The notes under the pieces: generated by a model | Databases searched by the model: none | Seen by the model: only the letters and a program-made list of their open reading frames with translations | What the model was told of the DNA's origin: nothing | Shown: positions 18,444-25,545 of the stretch, piece by piece | Position numbering within the stretch: position 1 is the stretch's first letter | How the letters are laid out: every line of letters starts with the position of its first letter | Assembly (NCBI RefSeq): GCF_014189535.1 | Contig: NZ_CP050308.1 | Span: 248,001-312,000 of the forward strand | Length of the DNA stretch: 64,000 nucleotides | Direction: 5' to 3' | Source of the DNA: Rhizobium lusitanum | Lineage (GTDB): Bacteria > Pseudomonadota > Alphaproteobacteria > Rhizobiales > Rhizobiaceae | Position numbers and translations under genes: made by a program

Positions 18444-19634
18444 ATGAAAGACAAAGACACACCGCTGCAAAACGCCGGCATCAATACGCGTTTGACCCAC
18501 ATCGGCTATTCGCCCTCGGATTATCACGGCTTCGTCAATCCACCGGTGGTTCGTGCGTCCACGGTGCTGTTCCGCGATGCGCGGACCATGGAGACGCATG
18601 ATCAGAAATATACCTACGGCACGCGCGGCACGCCGACGACGGATGCGCTCTGCGAGGCGATCGATGCGCTGGAGGGGTCGGCTGGAACGATCCTCGTGCC
18701 GTCGGGGCTTGCAGCGGTCACCGTACCTTTTCTTGCCTTTTTGTCCGCCGGCGATCACGCGTTGGTCGTTGATTCGGTCTACGGGCCGACGCGTTTCTTC
18801 TGCGACACGATGCTGAAGCGTCTCGGCGTCGAGGTGGAGTATTACGATCCTCTGATCGCCGCCGGCATCGAGCAGTTGATCAGGCCGAATACCAAATTGG
18901 TGCATACCGAGGCGCCGGGCTCCAACACTTTTGAAATGCAGGATATTTCCGCGATCTCGACCGCCGCTCACAGGCATGGCTGCGTCGTGACTATGGATAA
19001 TACCTGGGCGACGCCGCTCTATTTCAAGCCGCTTGATCATGGCGTCGACATCTCGATCCATGCGGCGACGAAATATCCGGCCGGTCACTCCGACATTCTG
19101 ATGGGAACGGTCTCAGCCAATGCGGCGCATTGGAAGCAGTTGCTGGACGCCCACGGTCAACTCGGCATCTGCGGCGCGCCGGATGATGCCTATCAGGTGC
19201 TGCGAGGCTTGCGCACCATGGGTGTGCGGCTGGAGCGGCATCAGGAAAGTGCGCTTGCCATCGCACAGTGGCTCGAGGGCCGGGAGGAGGTCGCGCGCGT
19301 CTTGCATCCAGCCTTGCCGAGCTTCCCGAGCCACGCGATCTGGAAGCGCGACTTCAAGGGATCGAGCGGCATCTTCTCCTTTGTGCTCGCCGTCGACAGT
19401 CCGGAGAAATTCAAGGCCAAGGCGCATGCCTTTCTCGATGCGCTCCGGATTTTCGGTCTCGGCTATTCCTGGGGCGGTTTTGAAAGCCTTACATTGCACG
19501 TCAATCTCAAGGACCGACGCGTCACCAAGGCGCCAACGGAAGGGCCGGTGCTGCGTCTTCAGATCGGGCTCGAGGACGTCGCCGATATCAAGGCAGATAT
19601 CGAAAAGGGCTTTGCGGCCGCCAAAGAGGCCTGA
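18444..19634 (+). CDS. metC: Cystathionine beta-lyase
   Basis: A 396-residue gamma-family PLP enzyme of transsulfuration, cleaving cystathionine to homocysteine, pyruvate and ammonia. The PLP lysine is Lys210 in SIHAATKYPAGHSD, and the TYGTRGTPTTDALCEAI segment is the family signature near the N-terminus. The family includes gamma-synthases and gamma-lyases; the SWGGFESL motif supports the beta-lyase type. ATG 18444 follows a CCAGG; upstream in-frame sequence does not match the family. The gene is convergent with a FAD monooxygenase, 0 nt between stops. Confidence 0.93.
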   Translation: MKDKDTPLQNAGINTRLTHIGYSPSDYHGFVNPPVVRASTVLFRDARTMETHDQKYTYGTRGTPTTDALCEAIDALEGSAGTILVPSGLAAVTVPFLAFLSAGDHALVVDSVYGPTRFFCDTMLKRLGVEVEYYDPLIAAGIEQLIRPNTKLVHTEAPGSNTFEMQDISAISTAAHRHGCVVTMDNTWATPLYFKPLDHGVDISIHAATKYPAGHSDILMGTVSANAAHWKQLLDAHGQLGICGAPDDAYQVLRGLRTMGVRLERHQESALAIAQWLEGREEVARVLHPALPSFPSHAIWKRDFKGSSGIFSFVLAVDSPEKFKAKAHAFLDALRIFGLGYSWGGFESLTLHVNLKDRRVTKAPTEGPVLRLQIGLEDVADIKADIEKGFAAAKEA

Positions 19635-20798
19635 TCAGCCGATGGCGCGGTAGCCGTAGATCCAGTCCATGTCCGCCGCGAGGCTTTGCGGCGGGCGCAT
19701 GGATAGAACCAGATCGCGCGCCAGCCGCACGGGGCCACGGGCGTGATAGGCAAATTTGTTGAAGGCGGCGCGCTGGCGCAGGCGCGCGATGCGTGGCGCG
19801 CGGTGTCTTTCAAAAAGATCGAGCGCTTCGCCGAGGGGGCGTGAAGCCACCATGCCGGCAAGCTCGAAGGCATCCTCGATCGCCATGGCGGCACCCTGGG
19901 CCGCAAAGGGCATCATCGCATGCGCTGCATCGCCGATGAGGACGAGATCCCTGCCATTATGCCAGCGCCCGACGCTTGCTTCGTAGAGCGGCCAGAAGCT
20001 TGCCTGCTCCTGCTGTTCCAGCACCCTTGTGATTGCGCTGTTCCATCCCGAAAAGCGGCGCAGCAGATGATCGCGCTGTGTCTTGGTGCCGTTGGTATTC
20101 CAGTCGTGGCTCGCACTACTTCCGGCGGTATTTGCCACGATGTTGAAGGCGGATTTTTCCCGAATCGGATAGCTGACGAGATGCGCGGAAGTACCGAGAA
20201 ACGCGGTAACGCTTGCTCTGTCGAGGATGGAGGGAGCCAGTGCTTCGGGGATGGTAAAGCGCCAGGCGATGTTGCCGGAAAAAATAGGAGAGGGGCCGCC
20301 GGGCACCAGCGCGCGCGCCTTCGACCAGACGCCATCGGCGCCGATAATCAGATCCGGCTTATCGCCAACGGTCGCATCAAGCGCTTGCCGGTTCGTTGCG
20401 TCGATTTGCCGACCGAGATGCAGCGTACAGAGTGGATTGGCAATTGCCGCGTCAAGAAGCGCCTTTTGCAGCGTGGCGCGATGCACCGCCCCATAGGGCG
20501 AGCCCCAGCGCTCTTTGGCGAAGCTGCCGCAGGGAACGGATGCTATCAGCCGGAGAGATGCGCCGGAGACCAGCCGCACTTCCTTCGGCTCCAGCCAGAC
20601 AGGCAGGAGCGCATCAAGTACGCCAAGCGTGTCGAGAATGCGGGAGGCATTTGGGGAGATCTGCAGGCCGGCGCCGACCTCGGTCAGCGCTTCGGCCTGT
20701 TCGAAAATCTCAGAGCGAATGCCATGCCTCGCCAGCGCCAGCGCCGCCGTGAGGCCGGCTATCCCGGCACCGATGATCGCGGCGCTCTTGATCGGCAT
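19635..20798 (-). CDS. FAD-dependent monooxygenase (salicylate/aromatic hydroxylase type)
   Basis: A 387-residue class A flavoprotein monooxygenase. It has the dinucleotide motif GAGIAGL near the N-terminus, the GADGVWS (DG) motif in the middle and the second FAD motif IGDAAHAMMPFAAQG. These enzymes insert one oxygen into aromatic or cyclic substrates using NAD(P)H. The closest annotated types are salicylate hydroxylase-like, but no catabolic genes are nearby, so the substrate is unknown. Length is normal. The stop abuts the metC stop. Confidence 0.87.
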   Translation of the reverse strand: MPIKSAAIIGAGIAGLTAALALARHGIRSEIFEQAEALTEVGAGLQISPNASRILDTLGVLDALLPVWLEPKEVRLVSGASLRLIASVPCGSFAKERWGSPYGAVHRATLQKALLDAAIANPLCTLHLGRQIDATNRQALDATVGDKPDLIIGADGVWSKARALVPGGPSPIFSGNIAWRFTIPEALAPSILDRASVTAFLGTSAHLVSYPIREKSAFNIVANTAGSSASHDWNTNGTKTQRDHLLRRFSGWNSAITRVLEQQEQASFWPLYEASVGRWHNGRDLVLIGDAAHAMMPFAAQGAAMAIEDAFELAGMVASRPLGEALDLFERHRAPRIARLRQRAAFNKFAYHARGPVRLARDLVLSMRPPQSLAADMDWIYGYRAIG

Positions 20799-20827
20799 TC
20801 AGCTATGTCCGATCCGGTCTCGTAGAA

Positions 20828-21073
20828 TCAGGCGGCCTTGAACTGGAAAACGCAGCCGGCCGGATTGGTCTGGTCCGCCTTCAGCGACGGATTGTAGCGA
20901 TAGAGTGTCGAGCAGTAGGAACAAACCTTCTCGCTCTCGTCACCCAGATCGATGAAGATGTGCGGATGGTCGTAGGGGACCGAGGCGCCGGTGCACATGA
21001 ATTCCTTCACGCCGATCTCGATAACGCGGTGACCGCCGTCGTTCTGGAAATGCGGAATATTGTGGCCGGCCAT
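20828..21073 (-). CDS. zf-CHCC zinc-finger protein, NDUFS6-like complex I accessory subunit
   Basis: An 81-residue protein with Zn ligands at Cys27, a His in the YDHPHIF segment (36 or 38), Cys51 and Cys54 (KVCSYC), which is the zf-CHCC domain. The mitochondrial relative is NDUFS6, a complex I subunit. ATG 21073 is chosen because GGAG lies 7-10 nt upstream and the CHCC domain then covers the whole protein; the longer upstream frame is not credible. It stands alone, divergent from an alpha/beta hydrolase gene. Confidence 0.88.
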   Translation of the reverse strand: MAGHNIPHFQNDGGHRVIEIGVKEFMCTGASVPYDHPHIFIDLGDESEKVCSYCSTLYRYNPSLKADQTNPAGCVFQFKAA

Positions 21074-21274
21074 GATGATCTCCGAATACGTCTTGCCCTG
21101 GATGGCATGAATGTTGCGCCAGACTTGGTAGCCCTTCTTTATAATCCTTCTTGGCGATTGTGTAGTGCGAAAGTCCGGCTCGACGCACAGATTTTCGCAG
21201 GCGCGGGGTTCACCTGATATCGCCGATAAAATAAGGTCCTGGGCCAAAGAGACGATGTTTGCAAAGACCTTGCC

Positions 21275-22057
21275 ATGAATCTGAATGTCCCCGCCTTTTC
21301 TCACTTCACCCATGATGGGTTGAAGCTCGCCTATTTCGACGAGGGCGATCCAAACGGTCCGCCGGTGCTGCTGATTCACGGATTTGCCTCAACCGCGATT
21401 GCCAATTGGGTCAATCCGGGTTGGCTCAAAACGCTCGGGGATGCGGGCTACCGCGTCATCGCCATCGACAATCGCGGCCATGGAGCCAGCGATAAATCCT
21501 ACGATGCCGATGCTTACCATCCCTGGATCATGGCCGAGGATGCCGTCGCTCTGCTCGATCATCTCGGCATTCCCGAGGCTCATGTCATGGGCTATTCCAT
21601 GGGTGCGCGCGTCTCGACCTTTCTGGCGATGGCGCATCCTGAGCGCGTTCGATCTCTGGTGCTCGGCGGTCTCGGCATCGGCATGGTCGATGGTGTCGGT
21701 GATTGGGATCCGATCGCCGATGCGCTGCTGGCGCCGTCGCTGGACGATGTCACGCATCAGCGCGGCCGCATGTTCCGCGCCTTCGCCGATCAGACCAAGA
21801 GCGACCGCCAGGCGCTGGCCGCCTGCATCAAGGGCTCGCGCGATCTCGCTGCCAGAGAAGACATCGCGAAAGTCGAACAGCCGACGCTGATCGCCGTCGG
21901 TACCAATGATGACATTGCCGGCTCGGCGCAGGAACTCGCCGCGCTGATGCCGCATGCCGAAGTGCTGGATATCCCGAACCGTGATCATATGCTTGCCGTT
22001 GGCGACAAGCTGTTCAAGAAAGCCGTCCTGGAGTTTTACGAGCGGCTGGCCGGTTGA
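21275..22057 (+). CDS. Alpha/beta hydrolase
   Basis: A 260-residue alpha/beta-hydrolase-fold protein: oxyanion motif LLIHGFAS, nucleophile elbow GYSMGA with Ser108, a likely acid near GTNDDIAG and the catalytic His in NRDHMLAVGD. Without a lid-domain match or a metabolic neighbour the substrate cannot be given. It runs convergently toward an enoyl-CoA hydratase gene 9 nt away. The 200-nt gap upstream is the divergent promoter region shared with the zinc-finger gene. Confidence 0.88.
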   Translation: MNLNVPAFSHFTHDGLKLAYFDEGDPNGPPVLLIHGFASTAIANWVNPGWLKTLGDAGYRVIAIDNRGHGASDKSYDADAYHPWIMAEDAVALLDHLGIPEAHVMGYSMGARVSTFLAMAHPERVRSLVLGGLGIGMVDGVGDWDPIADALLAPSLDDVTHQRGRMFRAFADQTKSDRQALAACIKGSRDLAAREDIAKVEQPTLIAVGTNDDIAGSAQELAALMPHAEVLDIPNRDHMLAVGDKLFKKAVLEFYERLAG

Positions 22058-22066
22058 TGGATCAAG

Positions 22067-22867
22067 TCACTTCCCGGTGAAATGTGGTTTCCTCCGCGCG
22101 GCGAAGGCGACTCGACCTTCGGCATAGTCGGCGCTATCGAACGTCTCGGCGCCGATAATCTCCGCCTCGCGCAGAAGGTCGCTATCCTGTTCGACGACGG
22201 CCCGCACCGCAAGCTTCGAGGCATGCAACGCGATCGGCGCATTGGTGGCGATCGCATGGGCAAGCGCCGAGACCTCGCCGTCGAAGGCATCGGCTGCGAT
22301 CTCTTCCAGCAGGAAGCCGGCCGCAACCATCTTGCCGGCCGGCATCGGCGCGCCGGTGAACAGGGCGACCTTGGCCATCTGTGGTCCGAGCGCATTGACG
22401 ATATCCTGCACCGCATCGGCGGGGTAGGCGATGCCGAGGCGGACGGCGGGTACCGAGAAGCGCGCGCCTTCCTCGGCGACGCGCAGGTCGCAGGCGGCTG
22501 CGATGCCGAAGCCGCCGCCGTAACAAATGCCGCGGATCGCCGCGATCGTCGGCACGCGGCAGTGGCGGATGGCTGTGAAGGCGGCGCTGTTCAGCGCCTC
22601 GTAGGCGATGGCGGTTTCCGCATTCTTACGCAGGCTGTCGAATTCGCTGATGTCGGCGCCGGCGGAAAAGTCGCCCGCAGCGCCGCGAATGACGATCACA
22701 TGTGCACGAGCTTTGTCGGTCAGAATGCGGATGGCTTGGGGTATGGCACGCCACATTGCTGCGGTGACGGCATTCTTGCGGTCGGGATTGTCGATGGTGA
22801 GAGTGCCGACGGCATCGCTGCAGCTTGCACGCAGGAGGCCGCCGGCAAAATCATGCTCGAAACTCAT
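22067..22867 (-). CDS. Enoyl-CoA hydratase/isomerase family protein
   Basis: A 266-residue crotonase-fold protein. The CoA-binding and oxyanion segments are clear: FSAGADISEF (first oxyanion region) and ICYGGGFGIAAACDLRVA (second). The usual catalytic Glu pair is hard to place: after the GGG loop the position reads PAVRLGIAYP where many hydratases have Glu, so it may be a family member with another activity. The gene is monocistronic and divergent from cysE. Family assignment is firm; substrate unknown. Confidence 0.87.
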   Translation of the reverse strand: MSFEHDFAGGLLRASCSDAVGTLTIDNPDRKNAVTAAMWRAIPQAIRILTDKARAHVIVIRGAAGDFSAGADISEFDSLRKNAETAIAYEALNSAAFTAIRHCRVPTIAAIRGICYGGGFGIAAACDLRVAEEGARFSVPAVRLGIAYPADAVQDIVNALGPQMAKVALFTGAPMPAGKMVAAGFLLEEIAADAFDGEVSALAHAIATNAPIALHASKLAVRAVVEQDSDLLREAEIIGAETFDSADYAEGRVAFAARRKPHFTGK

Positions 22868-22882
22868 ACGCGCCTAACCCAT

Positions 22883-22927
22883 TTATGTTGTCGGACTTTT
22901 ACTCTATATAATGTCCTACCAATAGGA
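22883..22927 (+). promoter_or_regulatory. cysE upstream region with -10-like box and inverted repeat
   Basis: A TATAAT at 22907-22912 has a weak -35-like TTATGT 18 nt upstream. Directly after it lies a perfect inverted repeat TCCTA-CCAA-TAGGA (22914-22927), in the position of an operator overlapping the transcript start. The ribosome binding site AGGAG follows. The regulator is not identifiable from sequence. Confidence 0.5.
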
Positions 22928-22943
22928 AATCAGGAGACCGCCA

Positions 22944-23807
22944 ATGGTCGCAGCAATGGACATTCGCCCGATCGAAGGCTTAGGTTCGGTCAAGGTCGTC
23001 GATCCCATCTGGGACAGCATGCGCGAGGAAGCCCGCGCCGCTGCCGATAGGGATCCGCTTCTGGCCGCCTTCCTCTATTCCACGATCATCAATCACCGGT
23101 CGCTGGAAGAATGCGTCATCTATCGGATCTGCGAGCGTCTCGATCATCCGGACCTGCAGGGCATTCTGCTGCGCCAGACTTTTGAGGAAATGCTGTCCGA
23201 CTGGCCGGAATGGGGCTCGATCCTGCGTGTCGATATCCAGGCCATCTATGACCGCGACCCTGCCTGTTTGCGCTTCCTGGAGCCGGTTCTCTATTTCAAG
23301 GGCTTCCATGCGCTCCAGACCCATCGCCTGGCGCATTGGCTGCTCAATCGCGGCCGCCGCGATTTCGCGCTTTATCTGCAGAGCCGCTCCTCCAGCGTTT
23401 TCCAGACCGACATCAACCCGGCCGCGCGCATCGGCAAGGGCATCTTCCTTGATCATGCGACCGGCCTGGTCGTCGGCGAAACCGCCGTCATCGGCGACAA
23501 TGTCTCGATCCTGCATGGCGTCACCCTCGGCGGCACCGGCAAGGAAGGCAGCGACCGTCACCCGAAGATCGCTCACGGCGTGCTGATCGGCGCGGGTGCG
23601 AAAATTCTCGGCAATATCCAGATCGGCCATTGCTCGCGCATCGCTGCCGGTTCGGTAGTGTTGAAGGAAGTACCGCCGAAGACGACGGTGGCTGGCGTGC
23701 CGGCCAAAGTGGTGGGGGAAGCCGGCTGTTCGGAGCCCTCCCGCTCCATGGATCAGCTTCTCGCCGAGAAGATCATCGTCGACCAAATCATGGGCGCCGG
23801 AATCTAA
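22944..23807 (+). CDS. cysE: Serine O-acetyltransferase
   Basis: A 287-residue enzyme forming O-acetylserine from serine and acetyl-CoA, the first step of cysteine synthesis. It has an N-terminal helical domain (residues 1-150, with the DPWDSMREEA-type region) and a C-terminal left-handed beta-helix of hexapeptide repeats. Catalytic motifs DHATGLVVGETAVIGD and HGVTLGGTG are intact. The C-terminal tail after GVPAKVVG is longer than in minimal CysE and ends in Ile, as needed for cysteine synthase binding in the family. ATG 22944 has AGGAG upstream. Confidence 0.96.
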   Translation: MVAAMDIRPIEGLGSVKVVDPIWDSMREEARAAADRDPLLAAFLYSTIINHRSLEECVIYRICERLDHPDLQGILLRQTFEEMLSDWPEWGSILRVDIQAIYDRDPACLRFLEPVLYFKGFHALQTHRLAHWLLNRGRRDFALYLQSRSSSVFQTDINPAARIGKGIFLDHATGLVVGETAVIGDNVSILHGVTLGGTGKEGSDRHPKIAHGVLIGAGAKILGNIQIGHCSRIAAGSVVLKEVPPKTTVAGVPAKVVGEAGCSEPSRSMDQLLAEKIIVDQIMGAGI

Positions 23808-23935
23808 GGAAAATCCTGTTTGATGTTCAGGGTTTTGCGCCGCCAGCCAAGGTGGAAGGCGCGTTTCCGGTCTTTACACTGCCGCTTTTCCTATGCAAGA
23901 AGCGGCCAACCTGAGATTCCTCGCGGAGATAAATT

Positions 23936-24142
23936 GTGAAGCCTGACGAAATCAAGAAGCTCGACGCCTATTTCAAACGCACGCTCAACCCGCAGATGGT
24001 GGTCAAGGCCCGGCCGCGCAAGGACGATTCCGCGGAAGTCTATCTCGGTGAAGAGTTCCTGGGCGTTGTCTATATCGACGACGAGGACGGCGACCGTTCC
24101 TACAACTTCTCCATGGCAATCCTGGACATGGATCTCCAATAG
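23936..24142 (+). CDS. DUF3126 family protein
   Basis: A 68-residue acidic protein starting at GTG 23936 with GGAG 8-11 nt upstream. It begins MKPDEIKKLDAYFKRTLN and ends in the SYNFSMAILDMDLQ segment typical of DUF3126, a short alphaproteobacterial family without known function. It follows cysE by 128 nt and ends at a strong terminator, so it may be part of the cysE transcript. Confidence 0.9.
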   Translation: MKPDEIKKLDAYFKRTLNPQMVVKARPRKDDSAEVYLGEEFLGVVYIDDEDGDRSYNFSMAILDMDLQ

Positions 24143-24176
24143 AGACTTCGATTTCCGATAGTGTCTGATTTCGCAG

Positions 24177-24211
24177 AGAGTCGCATTTCATCGAAATGCG
24201 ACTCTTTTTTT
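24177..24211 (+). terminator. Rho-independent terminator after DUF3126 gene
   Basis: A perfect 13-bp stem (AGAGTCGCATTTC / GAAATGCGACTCT) with a 3-nt loop is followed by six Ts. It cleanly ends the cysE-DUF3126 unit. Confidence 0.93.
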
Positions 24212-24427
24212 GAGTAATCGCTCGTAAGTGATGCAAATACTCGTGATTTCGAGCTGAGTTCAGTCTGGTTTTGGCGGAAGTCGGGATTTTTCCAGCAAGG
24301 GCGAATTTTTCTCGCAAAGCCTGCAGTTGCAACTTGCTTGATATATATTAGTAAAATCAGACGGATGCCTCGAGGCCGCTCTGGCCATCGCTTCATCTTA
24401 ATTGGAAATGCAATCTTAAATAGATAT

Positions 24428-24474
24428 TGCAACGCACAAGACTACTTGACTATTTGTGCGCTGCATTTAAATTT
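24428..24474 (+). promoter_or_regulatory. Phasin promoter with 12-bp dyad (candidate PhaR-type operator)
   Basis: TGCAACGCACAA (24428-24439) and TTGTGCGCTGCA (24454-24465) are inverted copies with 11 of 12 matches, 14 nt apart. TTGACT (24446-24451) between them looks like a -35 box, with TAAATT (24468-24473) 16 nt on as a possible -10. The TGC/GCA-rich dyad resembles sites bound by PhaR-type repressors of phasin genes in other alphaproteobacteria; the link to PhaR is inferred. The rest of 24212-24427 is AT-rich and holds no gene. Confidence 0.6.
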
Positions 24475-24523
24475 TCCCTCGCTAGACCGATTATCGGCCA
24501 ATCAGCAAAGGGACGGAGATAAC

Positions 24524-24892
24524 ATGTTCAATTTCGATGAAGCCAATAATAAGGGCAAGGAAGCGATCGACACGGCGCTGAAGAACTATTCCGAAGTTAA
24601 CAAGGGTTTTCAGGCGATTGCCGCTGAAACCGCGGAATATTCCAAGAAGTCGTTCCAGGATGGCGTTTCTCATTTCGAGACGCTGGCCGGCGTCAAGAGC
24701 TTTGAAGCCGTTTTCGAACTGCAAAGCAGCTTCGTGAAGTCCTCTTATGAAAGCTTCGTTGCCGAGGCGACAAAGCTGGGCGAAATGTACGCCGATCTCG
24801 CCAAGACTGCTTACAAGCCTTTCGAAGCGCCGATTGCCGCTGCCACGAAGGCTACTGGCAAAGCTGTCGCCTCGGTAGCGCCTGCCGCATAA
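24524..24892 (+). CDS. Phasin family protein
   Basis: A 122-residue amphipathic helical protein of the phasin type, which coats PHB granules. The sequence is rich in Ala, Lys and Glu with spaced aromatic residues and the central FQDGVSHFETLAGVKSFEAVFELQ segment typical of the Phasin_2 family, and an Ala-rich C-terminus. ATG 24524 has GGAG 7-10 nt upstream; the longer upstream frame covers promoter sequence. The gene has its own promoter and terminator. phaC is 22 kb away in this window. Some phasin-family proteins have roles other than granule coating. Confidence 0.92.
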   Translation: MFNFDEANNKGKEAIDTALKNYSEVNKGFQAIAAETAEYSKKSFQDGVSHFETLAGVKSFEAVFELQSSFVKSSYESFVAEATKLGEMYADLAKTAYKPFEAPIAAATKATGKAVASVAPAA

Positions 24893-24921
24893 GCGCTTCA
24901 CCTGGCGCTGGTAATTTCCGG

Positions 24922-24954
24922 AAAGACCGGCTGCGCGAGGCGTAGCCGGTCTTT
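24922..24954 (+). terminator. Rho-independent terminator after phasin gene
   Basis: AAAGACCGGCT and AGCCGGTCTTT pair over 11 bp around an 11-nt loop, ending in a T-run. The remaining gap to clpS (24955-25181) shows no gene. Confidence 0.85.
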
Positions 24955-25181
24955 TGCGTTTCCGATTGCCGGTTTCAGGTCGGTTGCGGCCGCGACTTTT
25001 TTGATCATTGCCCGTTTTGACAACGAATAGTGATTGCAGTGTTCGGCAGGGGGCTTAAAATCGCGTCAATATGAACTACGTTAGAGGTTCGGATATCCGG
25101 CCCGACCGAGTCAGTTAGCCAATCCAGTTTACCAAGTCCGAATGCGATAGCTTCTGCCGGATGATTTGAGGAATGAATGAA

Positions 25182-25535
25182 ATGATCGCTGAGCCGATCC
25201 GGATGCAAAAAGACGGCGAAAGGAACGGGGATAACGGCAATCGCGGGACCTCGGTAATTACACGCACCAAGGCCAAGACCAAGAAACCCAATCTCTACCG
25301 CGTGCTGCTTTTGAACGACGACTATACGCCCATGGAGTTTGTGATCCACATCCTGGAGCGTTTCTTCCAAAAGGATCTCGAGAGTGCCACCCGCATTATG
25401 CTTCTTGTCCACAACCACGGCGTCGGCGAATGCGGGATATTTACATATGAAGTAGCCGAAACGAAGGTGAGCCAGGTGATGGATTTTGCCCGGCAGCACC
25501 AGCATCCGCTGCAATGTGTTATGGAAAAGAAGTGA
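25182..25535 (+). CDS. clpS: ATP-dependent Clp protease adaptor ClpS
   Basis: A 117-residue adaptor that delivers N-degron substrates to ClpAP. The core starts at [27 protein letters not shown], with the substrate-pocket Asn-Asp-Asp and a His in the [11 protein letters not shown] segment. A flexible polar N-terminal extension of about 40 residues precedes it. ATG 25182 is preferred to ATG 25173 because GAGGA abuts the latter but is well spaced from the former. clpA follows 10 nt later. Confidence 0.95.
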   Translation: MIAEPIRMQKDGERNGDNGNRGTSVITRTKAKTKKPNLYRVLLLNDDYTPMEFVIHILERFFQKDLESATRIMLLVHNHGVGECGIFTYEVAETKVSQVMDFARQHQHPLQCVMEKK

Positions 25536-25545
25536 GGATCTGAAC

